The notes under the pieces are model-generated. The model worked only from the letters and a program-made list of their open reading frames with translations. It had not been told where the DNA came from and made no database searches. The translations under genes were made by a program, and so were the position numbers. From positions 85,896-149,895 of the forward strand of contig RECQ01000060.1 in assembly GCA_007693965.1 (NCBI GenBank): a DNA stretch of 64,000 nucleotides. Reading direction: 5' to 3'. Positions 17,745 to 30,584 of this stretch are shown in pieces (position 1 is the stretch's first letter; each line of letters opens with the position of its first letter). Source of the DNA: Phycisphaeraceae bacterium. GTDB lineage: Bacteria; Planctomycetota; Phycisphaerae; Phycisphaerales; UBA1924.

Positions 17745-19082
17745 TCAGGCGCCCTCGGCCCGAGCCTCACGCGTCAGCAGTCGGTGCGTCCATGCGACGG
17801 CGAGGGCGCTCAGGCCGAAGAGGATGGCGCCGAGGACCTGGTGGCTGGTCGCCATGGCGACGCGGATGAGCGGGTATTCGCCTCGGTGCGTCAGCACGAT
17901 CCACAGCGCTAGTCCGCCGAGGACCATCTGAAGCCCAACGCCGTGCATGAGCCCGGCGCCGACGATGCGGAGGTGGGGAATGTCGCGGTAGGCGGTCTTC
18001 AGACGCACGCCCACACCAATTGCGAGCACGAGCGGCACGATCGAGAAGACGGCGTGCGAGAGCAGGGCGTGCAGGTGCTGGCCCATGTGGCGGCCGGTGG
18101 CGCCGATGAGGATCTGCAGCGCCATCGCCGCGACCAGCGCCCATGCGAAGCCGCGGATGGCGCCGGCAGCGCGAGTTGAAGCGGCGGGTTTGTCGCTTCT
18201 CCACGTCAGAGAGAGAAACGCGGCGATCGCGCACATGAAGGCGAAGAAGATTTGCGCCGTGAAACCGTGAACGATGCGCAACGCGGTGTTGTCCCACTCG
18301 ACGCGGTAGCCGCCCATGATTCCCTGGATTACGACGAGCACAAAGGCGCCGACCACCGCGCCCTTGAGCCAGCGGCGCCGATCCACGGCAAGCGCGTAGA
18401 TCATCAGCGTCATCGTGGTAAGTCCGACGAGCGCGCCGAAGAGGCGATGGGCGTGCTCATAGAGCAGGCCGCCGGTCATGCGGCTGAGCGGGTAGAGGAA
18501 CATGTTGAAGCCTTCGCTGGTCGGCCAGTCGGGCACGGCCATGCCGGTCTCGGTGCTGGTGACGATGCCGCCGACGGGAAGGATGAGCAGCACGCTCACG
18601 GCGGCGACAATGCCGAAGCGGGCGAGCCAGCGATCGGCGTCAGCGCGCCGCGATTCGGGAAGGCCTCCGGTGATGCGCGATGTCGCCACAGCGCTGATGC
18701 ACATGAGCGCCGTGCCGAAGACGATCCATCCTGCGACCCACATGGCCGCGTTGCTGCGCAGTCCTGCTTCCGGATCGTCCTCCGCGGAGAGGATGGAGCC
18801 GAGAATCATCAGGTTGATGAGGCTGGTCACCAGGCCGGCGCCGAGGCCGATGGTGAGGGCGTCGGCGCGGGGAACCCAGCGGCCGATGCAGACGCCGCCG
18901 ACGAGCAGGAGGGCGACCAGGGCTGCGGCGATGACAGGGCCGGGGATCGCGGGATCCTCGGGGATGTGCAGGGCGTAGCCGACCGTCCACATCGCCAGTG
19001 CGGTGGCGAACCCGAAGGTGATCGCGGGGCCGACCAGGGGGCGCCGGACGGCGGGTGAGAGGGAGTCTGGGGCGTTCGGCAT
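17745..19082 (-). CDS. ctaA: Heme A synthase (COX15/CtaA family)
   Basis: 445-aa polytopic membrane protein. Oxidises the C8 methyl of heme O to a formyl group to make heme A for the caa3 oxidase encoded divergently. Family blocks include VGGIVTSTETGMAVPDWPTS, LYEHAHRLFGALVGL, RIVHGFTAQIFFAF and IGATGRHMGQHLHALLSHAV, with the heme-ligand histidines embedded in them. The first four membrane segments (about 15-130) have no counterpart in typical 300-350 aa CtaA and look like an added N-terminal domain of unknown role. No heme O synthase is in the window. It faces actA across 370 bp. Confidence 0.88.
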   Translation of the reverse strand: MPNAPDSLSPAVRRPLVGPAITFGFATALAMWTVGYALHIPEDPAIPGPVIAAALVALLLVGGVCIGRWVPRADALTIGLGAGLVTSLINLMILGSILSAEDDPEAGLRSNAAMWVAGWIVFGTALMCISAVATSRITGGLPESRRADADRWLARFGIVAAVSVLLILPVGGIVTSTETGMAVPDWPTSEGFNMFLYPLSRMTGGLLYEHAHRLFGALVGLTTMTLMIYALAVDRRRWLKGAVVGAFVLVVIQGIMGGYRVEWDNTALRIVHGFTAQIFFAFMCAIAAFLSLTWRSDKPAASTRAAGAIRGFAWALVAAMALQILIGATGRHMGQHLHALLSHAVFSIVPLVLAIGVGVRLKTAYRDIPHLRIVGAGLMHGVGLQMVLGGLALWIVLTHRGEYPLIRVAMATSHQVLGAILFGLSALAVAWTHRLLTREARAEGA

Positions 19083-19201
19083 GGGCAGGACTCTACCGCG
19101 GGTGATGTGGCTTCGACGCGCGAGAGCGGCGGAGCAGGTCGTTTGTCTTGCAAGAATTATTACTGCGAGTATGGAAAAGTCCAGCGTCCGCCGATAGTGT
19201 G

Positions 19202-19242
19202 TGTCTCGCTGACCTGTCCAGAAATTGTTGAGACAGAGTCTC
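19202..19242. promoter_or_regulatory. Candidate operator with TGTCTC/GAGACA half-sites
   Basis: TGTCTC at 19202-19207 is inverted relative to GAGACA at 19230-19235, and the latter overlaps a tight palindrome GAGAC-AGA-GTCTC (19230-19242). A further TGTCTC lies at 19301-19306. The repeated half-site upstream of a respiratory operon suggests a regulator-binding region. The protein is unknown. Confidence 0.4.
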
Positions 19243-19268
19243 GATTACCGGGCAGGTCCCGAACGGCC

Positions 19269-19300
19269 TTGACAGATGTTCTCAATCCCGCAACTACTAC
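19269..19300 (+). promoter_or_regulatory. Candidate promoter of the act-cox operon
   Basis: A perfect TTGACA (19269-19274) is followed at 17-20 bp by AACTACTACTGT, a weak -10 match (TACTAC at 19295-19300). It lies about 150 bp before actA. It is the best sigma70-like site in the gap, but the -10 box is poor. Confidence 0.4.
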
Positions 19301-19369
19301 TGTCTCGCAGAAACGGCCCGAGAGGCCGGACGGCCTTCGCCTCATGGGCGGGGCGGCATGTTTCAGAGG

Positions 19370-19387
19370 AGGCCGAGCGATCGGCCT
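19370..19387 (+). promoter_or_regulatory. GNRA-capped hairpin in the actA leader
   Basis: AGGCCGA-GCGA-TCGGCCT is a perfect 7-bp stem with a GNRA tetraloop, 66 bp before the actA start. There is no T-run, so it is not a standard terminator. It may stabilise the mRNA or be bound by a protein. Confidence 0.45.
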
Positions 19388-19452
19388 GTCATCCATCGTG
19401 ACGCGGCAGGCCGGGGCGCAGACCCGGGCCGAGGAAGAGGCGGAAGGATCCC

Positions 19453-20175
19453 GTGGCCAACATCTTCCCGAAGTGGACCAAAATGATTCCGACCGTGCTC
19501 GCGGGAGGATCATTCGCGTTTCTCGTGCTGATCGTGGCGACGGTGTGGTACTACATGACGCCGAGCTACACGCGCGTCGGGTACCAGCCGACGCAGCCGG
19601 TCGCGTTCAGCCATCAGGTGCACGTCGGCAAACTCGGCATGGATTGCCGCTACTGCCACACGCACGTTGAGCAGTCACGCCACGCCAATATTCCATCCAC
19701 CGCCACATGCATGAGCTGTCACACCGTCGTTGATGAGCTTGGCGGCTACCTGCAGCAGGCGGTGAGCCGCGACGGCTCGTCGCCCTCGGCGCATTGGCGC
19801 AGCGAGGATCTGCAGATCGTTCGCAACGCCTACGCCGATGACAAGCCGATACCGTGGCGACGGGTGCACAAGGTTCCGGACTATGCGCACTTCAACCACG
19901 CCGTGCATGTGAACGCGGGCGTGAGCTGCTATTCGTGCCACAAGCGCATCGATCAGATGCCCGTCGTTTTTCACGCCGAGAGCATGGGCATGGGCTGGTG
20001 CCTCGACTGCCACCGGGCGCCGGAGAAGCACCTGGTCGAGCAGGAATACATCACAGACCTCGCAGCCGTTGAAGAGATGCTTGCCGACCGCGACCACGCC
20101 AGAACTGTCGGAGCGCGGATCGCCGAGCGGCTTCGCATGGCTCCTTCACAGAACTGCGCAGCTTGCCACTACTGA
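19453..20175 (+). CDS. actA: Alternative complex III subunit A, pentaheme cytochrome c
   Basis: 240 aa with one N-terminal membrane anchor (TVLAGGSFAFLVLIVATVWYYM) and five CxxCH heme-c motifs: CRYCH, CMSCH, CYSCH, CLDCH and CAACH. This number and the anchor match ActA of alternative complex III, the quinol:cytochrome c oxidoreductase that replaces bc1 in many bacteria. It should sit in the periplasm and carry electrons from the ActB iron-sulfur chain towards monoheme cytochromes. GTG 19453 is preceded by GGAAGGA. It heads an operon of about 15 kb that runs to the oxidase genes. Confidence 0.93.
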   Translation: MANIFPKWTKMIPTVLAGGSFAFLVLIVATVWYYMTPSYTRVGYQPTQPVAFSHQVHVGKLGMDCRYCHTHVEQSRHANIPSTATCMSCHTVVDELGGYLQQAVSRDGSSPSAHWRSEDLQIVRNAYADDKPIPWRRVHKVPDYAHFNHAVHVNAGVSCYSCHKRIDQMPVVFHAESMGMGWCLDCHRAPEKHLVEQEYITDLAAVEEMLADRDHARTVGARIAERLRMAPSQNCAACHY

Positions 20176-20233
20176 TGAACGCTGTCGGCGCCGAGCCGAC
20201 GATCGACCACCGAGCAGGGATGATCGAGAGCCC

Positions 20234-23748
<3,515 letters not shown>

Positions 23749-23752
<4 letters not shown>

Positions 23753-25320
23753 GCTCGTTCAACCCCGACGAACGAACGGCGCAGCGCATGGCCGGCGGGC
23801 AGGATCGCCCCGACGCCGAGCGACCGCGCGATCCGGAGACGATCGACGGCACGATCATCGACGATCCGTCGGTGCGTCCGCCGCTGGTGCTGGGCGATCG
23901 CGACTTCCACTCGGTCACCGAAACGATCTGCGGCTGGGCGGAGAACCCGGCGCCGAAGTGGTGGATGCCCGCCTTCCTGATCTCCTCGGCGGTCTCCGGC
24001 ATCGGCACGCTGATGATCCTCTACCTGATCATCACCGGCGTGGGCGTGTGGGGACTGAACAGCCCGGTGATGTGGGGCTGGGCCATCGTGAACTTCGTGT
24101 GGTGGGTGGGCATCGGCCACGCCGGAACGCTCATCTCCGCGATCCTGTGCATTTTCAAGCAGAAGTGGCGCACCAGCATCAACCGCTTCGCCGAGGCGAT
24201 GACGATCTTCGCGGTCATCTGCGCGGGCACGTTCCCCGGCATCCATGTCGGACGCGTCTGGTTCGCGTGGATGCTCTTCCCGATCCCGAACTACAACTAC
24301 ATCTGGCCGCAGTTCCGCAGTCCGCTGCTGTGGGACGTCTTCGCGGTGGGCACGTATTTCACGGTCTCGCTGCTGTTCTGGTACATGGGCATGATCCCGG
24401 ACCTGGCGACGCTGCGCGACCGGGCCCTGAAGCGGCTGCACATGAAGGCGGCGGTCGGGCCCATCGAGATCGCGCTCGGGAAGATCCGCGCCTTCGGCTA
24501 CGGCTTCTTCGCCCTCGGGTGGCGCTTCAGCTCCCGCGGCTGGCTGAACTACGAGAAGGCGTACATCCTGCTCGCCGGCCTCGCCACGCCACTGGTGCTC
24601 AGTGTGCACTCGGTGGTGTCCTTCGACTTCGCCGTCTCGATCCTGCCCGGCTGGCACACGACGATCTTCCCGCCCTACTTCGTCGCCGGCGCCATCTTCT
24701 CCGGCTTCGCGATGGTGCTGACACTGCTGATCCCGGCCCGCGAGCTGTACCCGGGCATGAAGGACTTCGTCACCGCCCGCACGCTCGAGAACATGTGCAA
24801 GATCATCACGCTGACGGGCCTGATCGTCGGCTTCGCCTACGCGATGGAGTTCTTCATCGCCTGGTACGGCGGCAACGTGTTCGAGAGCGAGGCCTTCATC
24901 ATCCGCGCCATCGGCCCCTATTGGTGGGCCTACGCGATCATGTTCTCCTGCAACGTGCTGAGCCCGCAGGTCTTCTGGTTCAAGTGGGCCAGGACGACGC
25001 CTTGGTTCATCTTCATCGTCACGATTTTCGTCAATATCGGGATGTGGTTCGAGCGATTCGTGATCGTCACGACGCTGTCGTCGGACTTCCTGCCGGGCAG
25101 CTGGCGCTACTACGCTCCGACGTATGTGGATGTGCTCACCTTCGTGGGCAGCCTGGGCATCTTCATGACGCTGTTCCTGCTGTTCATGCGGTTCCTGCCG
25201 ATGCTGGCGATCAGCGAGGTGAAGAACGTGCTGCCGCAGGCTGATCCGCACGGCCACCATGGCTCCGAGAGCGGTGATGGAGCCGGAGAGAAGAACGGGA
25301 AGGAGGGCGCCCATGGCTGA
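23749..25320 (+). CDS. actC: Alternative complex III subunit C, NrfD-like quinol-binding membrane protein
   Basis: 523-aa polytopic NrfD/PsrC family protein. Hydrophobic helices begin at about residue 70 ([19 protein letters not shown]), and family blocks include [31 protein letters not shown] and [16 protein letters not shown]. Together with ActF it forms the membrane part where menaquinol or ubiquinol is oxidised. The N-terminal 60 residues are polar and cytoplasmic-like; the C-terminal tail is His/Gly/Lys-rich. The start overlaps the actB stop. The gene after it starts within its last codons behind AAGGAGG. Confidence 0.93.
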
Positions 25321-25864
25321 GCCTCGCACTGACGCCCCGATCTGGGGCATGACGGCTGAATACGAGAGCCCGGCGGCGATTTACCATGCTGCGGAGCGCT
25401 TCCGCGACGCGGGGTATGCGAAGTGGGATGTGTACGCCCCGATCCCGATTCACGGCATCGACCAGGCGATGGGCCTGAAGCCGAGCAAGGTCGGCTGGTT
25501 CGTGGCGGTCGGCGCCATCGTCGGTGTGAGCGGCGGCTTGCTGATGCAGTGGTTCATGAACGCGTTCGCTTACCAGATCAATGTAGCCGGCAAGCCGCTG
25601 TTCGCGTGGGAGCAGTTCATGCCGGTCACGTTCGAGCTGGGCATTCTTTTCTCGGCCACCATGGCGCTGCTGGCGATGCTGACGCTGAACGGCCTGCCTC
25701 GGTGGAACCATCCGCTCTTCGGCCATGACCGTTTTCTGCGCGTGAGCGATGACCGGTTCATGATCGTGGTCGAGTCGAAAGATCCGAAGTTCGACGCCGA
25801 AGCAACGCGACGTCTGCTGGAGGAGTGCGGCGGGACGCACATAGAAACAGTGGTGGAGGAGTGA
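25313..25864 (+). CDS. actD: Alternative complex III subunit D (DUF3341)
   Basis: 183 aa. The N-terminal soluble part ([40 protein letters not shown]) and two membrane helices ([20 protein letters not shown] and the [16 protein letters not shown] segment) are diagnostic of ActD. Its role in the complex is structural and not catalytic as far as is known. ATG 25313 lies behind AAGGAGG and overlaps the end of actC. Confidence 0.9.
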   Translation: MAEPRTDAPIWGMTAEYESPAAIYHAAERFRDAGYAKWDVYAPIPIHGIDQAMGLKPSKVGWFVAVGAIVGVSGGLLMQWFMNAFAYQINVAGKPLFAWEQFMPVTFELGILFSATMALLAMLTLNGLPRWNHPLFGHDRFLRVSDDRFMIVVESKDPKFDAEATRRLLEECGGTHIETVVEE

Positions 25865-25869
25865 GGGGC

Positions 25870-26745
25870 ATGCGAGCCGTGATGGACAGAGTGAAAGTGG
25901 CGGCGTCGATCGCGCTGGCGGCGAGCGTGCTGGCCGCGTCGGCCGGATGCCGCGGCGACCGGACGGACAATCCGCCCCGGCAGTATTTCCCCGGACTGAT
26001 GGATCAGCCCAAGTACAAGGCGCAGGCCGAGTCGCGATTTTTCAGTGATCGCCGAGCGATGCGCGAGCCGCCCTCGGGCGTGGTTGCATTCGGGCGCGCG
26101 CCTCATCTCGAATACGGCTCCGGTGAAGCGGAGCGAGAAGAGGGGCGGGCCCGCGTTTCGCTCCAGCGGACGCACTTCCTGCGCAACGATGACCGGGTCT
26201 TCCGCGGAATCGAGAATGACGACACGTGGGTCGAACGGATTCCGATCCGAGGTCTTTACAACCTCGGTCCGGATGACTCGATTGACGAAGCGTTGGTGAT
26301 GCGCCTCATCGAAACAGGGCGGAAGCAGTACAACATTTTCTGCCTGGTGTGCCACGGCGGCGCCGGCGCCGGCGATGGGCCTGTCGGCAAGGAGTGGTCG
26401 GCGCCGTTGCCGAACTTCCATGACGATCGGTTCCAGCCTGGCGCTGACGACGGGAGTGACGGTTACCTTTTCCATGTGATCCGCAACGGGGTGGCCAACG
26501 CCCCCGGCGCCGAGCCGGCCCTGCGGATGCCTGCCTATGGCGATCGGGTGAACGAGCACGACGCGTGGGCGATCGTCGCGTATATCCGGTCGCTGCAGCG
26601 GGCCCGAGGCGCCCCGATCGATCTTGTTCCTGATGCGGAGCGTGAGCGGCTGGAGCGTCGACGCCCGGCGACGCAGACGGGCGCGGACGCCGGTCATCCG
26701 CATGGCGACGACGATTCGCACACTTCCATGGAGGACGCATCGTGA
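25870..26745 (+). CDS. actE: Alternative complex III subunit E, monoheme cytochrome c lipoprotein
   Basis: 291 aa. Signal peptide with lipobox (ASIALAASVLAASAGC, lipid on Cys27), followed by a c-type cytochrome with one heme site (NIFCLVCHGGAGAGDGP) and a probable axial methionine in ALRMPAYGDRV. It matches ActE, which receives electrons from ActA and docks the oxidase or a soluble cytochrome. ATG 25870 is preferred over GTG 25861, which overlaps the actD stop; both are in frame. The C-terminus is charged and low-complexity. Confidence 0.9.
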   Translation: MRAVMDRVKVAASIALAASVLAASAGCRGDRTDNPPRQYFPGLMDQPKYKAQAESRFFSDRRAMREPPSGVVAFGRAPHLEYGSGEAEREEGRARVSLQRTHFLRNDDRVFRGIENDDTWVERIPIRGLYNLGPDDSIDEALVMRLIETGRKQYNIFCLVCHGGAGAGDGPVGKEWSAPLPNFHDDRFQPGADDGSDGYLFHVIRNGVANAPGAEPALRMPAYGDRVNEHDAWAIVAYIRSLQRARGAPIDLVPDAERERLERRRPATQTGADAGHPHGDDDSHTSMEDAS

Positions 26746-27998
26746 GCGGCTCCGGCGCGCACAACACATCCCTGGCCGATCGCGGCGACATTCGCATGTC
26801 GCCGAGCGCCGCCCGGGTTCTGTCGGCGGTTCTCCTCGCCATCGGCGCGGTCTGTGTCGGCCTCACGCTCGTGCTTGGACTGACGACAGGCGACAAAACG
26901 GTGGCGCGGCAGGCGCTGGCCTCGTACCACGTGGGGTTCCTGATCGCGATCGGCTTCAGCCTGGGGGCGATGGCCATCGTCATGATTCTGCACCAGGTCA
27001 ACGCAGGTTGGGCCGGGTTGATAAGACGCCAGTTCGAGAATGTGATGAGCCTGGTGTGGCCTTGCGCCATCCTGTTCATCCCGGTGATCTTGCTGTCATT
27101 GCTCGGCGATCCGCTGTGGAAGTGGATGGATCCTGAGTATGTCGCCGGGGACGCGCTCTATGACCACAAGAAGCCCTACCTGAACACGACGTTCTTCCTG
27201 ATCCGCAACATCGTCTACTTCGTGATCTGGATCTGGCTGGCGCATTCGCTGTTCCGCTACTCGACGCAGCAGGATCTGACCGGAGACAAGTGGCTGACGG
27301 CGAAGGCGCGTCGGATGTCGAGCTACGGGCTGCTGCTGTTCGCTCTCACCACCGCCTTCGCGGCCTTCGACTGGGAGATGACGCTCGACTTCCACTGGTT
27401 CTCGACGATGTACGGCGTGTACTTCTTCGCCGCCAACGTCGGCGCCGCCATCTGCCTGGTCACCTTCATCCTCCTGATGCTCCGCCGCTCGGGGCGCCTG
27501 GCGGACCTGGTGACGGTCGAGCATTACCACGACCTGGGCAAGCTGATGTTCGGCTTCGTGGTCTTCTGGGCGTACATCAGCTTCAGCCAGTATTTCCTGA
27601 TCTGGTACGCCAACATTCCTGAAGAGACGATGTGGTACCAGCGTCGGCAGGCGGACGGCTGGGGCACGATCGCGATCGCCCTGTCGCTGGGCCGATTCAT
27701 CCTCCCCTTCATTCTGCTGATGCCGAGGCCGTTCCGGCGCTCGCCGGCCGTACTGGCGTTCGCGAGCGTGTGGTTGATCGGCTTCCACGCGCTGGAGGTG
27801 TTCTGGATCGTGCGGCCGCAGGTCTACGATCCGGCGACGTACGAGCCCATCATGCTGAACCTTCTCGATGTGGCGGCGGCGTTGGGTCCGGTGAGCCTCT
27901 TCCTCGGGCTGCTGGTGCGAAAGATCGCGTCCGGTCCGCTCGTCCCCCTTCATGATCCGAGAATGGATGAGTCTCTTCACCACAAGAATTACATCTGA
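26742..27998 (+). CDS. actF: Alternative complex III subunit F, second NrfD-like membrane protein
   Basis: 418-aa polytopic protein starting with GTG inside the actE stop codon. About ten hydrophobic helices are apparent; characteristic blocks are FDWEMTLDFHWFSTMYGVYF, WAYISFSQYFLIWYANIPEE and WFRRS-type loops. ActF is a shortened relative of ActC and pairs with it in the membrane. It is followed by a 92-bp gap and a small membrane protein. Confidence 0.92.
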   Translation: MSGSGAHNTSLADRGDIRMSPSAARVLSAVLLAIGAVCVGLTLVLGLTTGDKTVARQALASYHVGFLIAIGFSLGAMAIVMILHQVNAGWAGLIRRQFENVMSLVWPCAILFIPVILLSLLGDPLWKWMDPEYVAGDALYDHKKPYLNTTFFLIRNIVYFVIWIWLAHSLFRYSTQQDLTGDKWLTAKARRMSSYGLLLFALTTAFAAFDWEMTLDFHWFSTMYGVYFFAANVGAAICLVTFILLMLRRSGRLADLVTVEHYHDLGKLMFGFVVFWAYISFSQYFLIWYANIPEETMWYQRRQADGWGTIAIALSLGRFILPFILLMPRPFRRSPAVLAFASVWLIGFHALEVFWIVRPQVYDPATYEPIMLNLLDVAAALGPVSLFLGLLVRKIASGPLVPLHDPRMDESLHHKNYI

Positions 27999-28090
27999 CC
28001 CCAGTCGGGCGGCCCGGCGGCGGGGAATCCAGCCGCCGCGGCGCACGAATCCACCGGCGACAGTGTGTAGCGGATTCCAGAGGTTGAACC

Positions 28091-28504
28091 ATGTCTGACG
28101 AACGCCAAGACGATCTGCAGGAACATCAGGAAACGCCCTGGGTCGACGCCGATCATTCCGGTGAGACCGACGACCCTTGGCACGCGCACACCCCTGATGA
28201 GGGCGTGCCGCAGCCTTCGCATGGCGAGACTTCGCCGGCGACGATCGCCGCGGTCGGGATCATCAGTTTCGCGTTGCTGGGTGTGACGATGGCATTTGTG
28301 GCGTTTTACTTCATCCAGATCAACCAGATCGAATATACCCGCAAGGTTGAGATCGATATCGGGCAGGATGTTCGATCGTTGCAGCGCGTGTGGGAGGCGG
28401 ACCTGCGGAATTACGGCTGGGTGGACGCGCCCAACAATGTTGTACACATCCCCATCGACCGCGCGATCCGTTCGGTCGCGAGGGAGTACGCCCAGGAGCG
28501 TTGA
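28091..28504 (+). CDS. Small bitopic membrane protein of the act-cox operon
   Basis: 137 aa with an acidic, His/Pro-rich N-terminus, a single helix (TIAAVGIISFALLGVTMAFV) and a C-terminal soluble part (RVWEADLRNYGWVDAPNNVV). I do not recognise a named family. Single-helix subunits (for example ActG) accompany some alternative complex III assemblies, and its position between actF and SCO makes a role as an accessory subunit or as a link to the oxidase plausible. It is 5 bp from the SCO start. Confidence 0.7.
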   Translation: MSDERQDDLQEHQETPWVDADHSGETDDPWHAHTPDEGVPQPSHGETSPATIAAVGIISFALLGVTMAFVAFYFIQINQIEYTRKVEIDIGQDVRSLQRVWEADLRNYGWVDAPNNVVHIPIDRAIRSVAREYAQER

Positions 28505-28509
28505 CTCGG

Positions 28510-29436
28510 ATGCGAACCGAACTTCGGACCATCCTGACCGCCCGCATCGTCCGGCTCGCCGTGTGCGCTGTCGCAGCGTTCGTGTTCGGCGCAGGCCAGT
28601 TGGCGTGGGCCCAGCTTCTGCTCGATGAGCATCCTGCGGAAACGCTCGGCGCCGGCATCGATGAGCGCCGGGGCGAGCAGGTTCCGCTCGACCTCACCTT
28701 CAAGGATGCGCGCGGCCGCAGCGTCACCCTCGGCGATTATTTCGATGGTGAGCGCCCGGTCGTGCTGGTGATCGGCTATTACGACTGCCCGCTGCTGTGC
28801 ACGCTGATTTTCAACGGCGCCCAGGCCGGATTCAATGACATCGCCTTCACGCTGGGGCAGGAGTATCGCGCGGTCTCGATCAGCTTCGATCACACGAATA
28901 CGACCGCGATGGCGAGGGAGCGGCAGGCGGCGGCCCATGTCGGGTACGCTCGCTACATCGAAGAGGACGCCTGGCCCTTCCTGACGGCGGACGCCTCGAA
29001 TGCTCGGAAGCTGTGCGAATCGGTCGGGTATCGCTACGTGTACATGCCGGATGTGGACGAGTTTTCGCACGCGGCCGTGATCATGATTCTCACACCGGAC
29101 GGGGTGATTTCGAATTACCTGTACGGCATCAAGTATCCGCCGCGGCAGCTTCGGCTGGCGCTGATGGAGGCCGCGGACGGCCAGATCGGATCGTTGTTCG
29201 ACCGCATTCTGTTCTACTGCCACATCTGGGATCCGCGCAAGGGAAGCTATGTTCTGCACGCATTCCGTGTGATGCAGATATCGGCGGCGTTGACGGCGCT
29301 GGTGCTGGGGGCGGGCATCGGGTGGCTTTTCTTCACCGGGTCGCGGCGAAGCGGCGCCCGCGGCGGATCGTTGGAGTCGATCGAAAGTCACGAGCGGAGC
29401 CCGGGGTCGGGCGCCGCCACGGCGATGGAAGGTTGA
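28510..29436 (+). CDS. SCO1/SenC-type copper chaperone
   Basis: 308 aa. Delivers copper to the CuA site of CoxB. It has a signal/anchor (VCAVAAFVFGAGQLAWAQ) and a thioredoxin fold whose copper ligands are visible as CPLLC (Cys93, Cys97) and His187 in DEFSHAAVIMILT. A C-terminal membrane helix (ISAALTALVLGAGIGWLFF) makes it doubly anchored, which is longer than typical SCO. ATG 28510 is chosen; TTG 28501 is also in frame. It is followed after 4 bp by coxB. Confidence 0.9.
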   Translation: MRTELRTILTARIVRLAVCAVAAFVFGAGQLAWAQLLLDEHPAETLGAGIDERRGEQVPLDLTFKDARGRSVTLGDYFDGERPVVLVIGYYDCPLLCTLIFNGAQAGFNDIAFTLGQEYRAVSISFDHTNTTAMARERQAAAHVGYARYIEEDAWPFLTADASNARKLCESVGYRYVYMPDVDEFSHAAVIMILTPDGVISNYLYGIKYPPRQLRLALMEAADGQIGSLFDRILFYCHIWDPRKGSYVLHAFRVMQISAALTALVLGAGIGWLFFTGSRRSGARGGSLESIESHERSPGSGAATAMEG

Positions 29437-29440
29437 TCGG

Positions 29441-30547
29441 ATGATTTCTTTGCTCAACAACCTGTGCGGACTTCTGGCCTCGGCGCCGCACGTCCCGGTC
29501 GAAGGAGGCGTGGGCCTGCATCGGAAGGGCTCCACCTTCGTGACGCAGCACGACATGCTGTTCTGGTTCATTTTCTGGCTGTCGGTCTTCTTCTTCGTGC
29601 TGCTGATGGGATTGTCTGCGTACTTCATATTCAAGTATCGACGGCGTCCGGGTGTGCCGGCCCAGCGCAGCGCCTCGCACAACACGCCGCTGGAGCTGAC
29701 GTGGTCCGTGGTCCCGTTGGTGATTCTGCTCGGTCTGTTCTTCTGGGCCTTCCACGTGTACATGGACATGCACATGGCGCCGGGCGATGCGGAAGAGATC
29801 AATGTCACAGCGCAGAAGTGGGCGTGGTCCTGGGTCTATGACAACGGCGCAGAGGCGCAGGAAACACGTCGGATCGCGGATCAGGATGTTCCAGTCTTCG
29901 CAGTCCCCGCGGACAAGCCGGTGCGGCTGATCATGCACAGCACGGACGTGATTCACAGCCTCTACGTGCCGGATTTTCGCGTCAAGCTCGATGTCTTCCC
30001 CATGCGCTACACCACCATGTGGTTCGAGGCGAGCAAGGCCGGTGAGGAGCATTACCTGTTCTGCGCCGAGTATTGCGGCTCGGGCCATTCCCAGATGGGC
30101 GCGGTCATCAAGGTGTTGGAGATGAATGACTACCTGCAATGGAAGCAGGACAACACCCTGGACGACGCGCTGTCGCCGGTCGAGCTCGGCGGCATCCTCT
30201 ACCGGACCCGGGGCTGCAACGCCTGCCATGCGACGGACGATCGCTCCGGCGAGGGGCCGGGCTGGGCGGGCATTTACGGCTCGGAGCGCCGCTTCACCGA
30301 CGGCTCCACCACCACCGCGGATGAGAACTACCTGCGCAGCCAGATCCTCGACCCCAGCGGGCGCACACTCGAGGGCTATCGCAACGTGATGCCCAGTTAC
30401 CAGGGCATGCCGGAGCGGGAGCTGAACGCGCTGATCGCGTTCATCAAGAGTCTGAGCGCAAAGGGCCGCGAGGAGCTGGATGCGGTGGAGGAGGAAATCG
30501 AAGCCGCGTTGGAAGAGGCGGAAGAGGATGAAAATTCGCAGGATTGA
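29441..30547 (+). CDS. coxB: Cytochrome c oxidase subunit II with fused cytochrome c domain (caa3 type)
   Basis: 368 aa. Two membrane helices (about 40-64 and 86-108) precede the cupredoxin domain. CuA ligands are His172 (DVIHSLYVPDF) and Cys208, Cys212, His216 and Met219 in CAEYCGSGHSQM. A C-terminal cytochrome c domain follows with CNACH (259-263) and a probable Met ligand in NVMPSYQGM. The fusion defines a caa3-type oxidase that accepts electrons directly from ActE-like cytochromes. The tail is a run of Glu-rich sequence. Confidence 0.95.
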   Translation: MISLLNNLCGLLASAPHVPVEGGVGLHRKGSTFVTQHDMLFWFIFWLSVFFFVLLMGLSAYFIFKYRRRPGVPAQRSASHNTPLELTWSVVPLVILLGLFFWAFHVYMDMHMAPGDAEEINVTAQKWAWSWVYDNGAEAQETRRIADQDVPVFAVPADKPVRLIMHSTDVIHSLYVPDFRVKLDVFPMRYTTMWFEASKAGEEHYLFCAEYCGSGHSQMGAVIKVLEMNDYLQWKQDNTLDDALSPVELGGILYRTRGCNACHATDDRSGEGPGWAGIYGSERRFTDGSTTTADENYLRSQILDPSGRTLEGYRNVMPSYQGMPERELNALIAFIKSLSAKGREELDAVEEEIEAALEEAEEDENSQD

Positions 30548-30584
30548 CAGAGAGGGCATTCCCCCGTCCAGGAATCAGTGAACC

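Larger units (their letters stand above)
19083..19452. other. Divergent regulatory region between ctaA and the act operon
   Basis: 370 bp without a gene. It contains TGTCTC/GAGACA half-sites, a TTGACA-type -35 box and a GNRA-capped hairpin in the presumed act leader, listed separately. Since both flanking transcripts serve the same oxidase, shared control is plausible but not shown. Confidence 0.6.

Noticed and set aside
28510..29436. Starting the SCO gene at the far upstream frame start near 28390
   Set aside because: That region is the end of the preceding 137-aa gene read in another frame; ATG 28510 gives a proper signal peptide.
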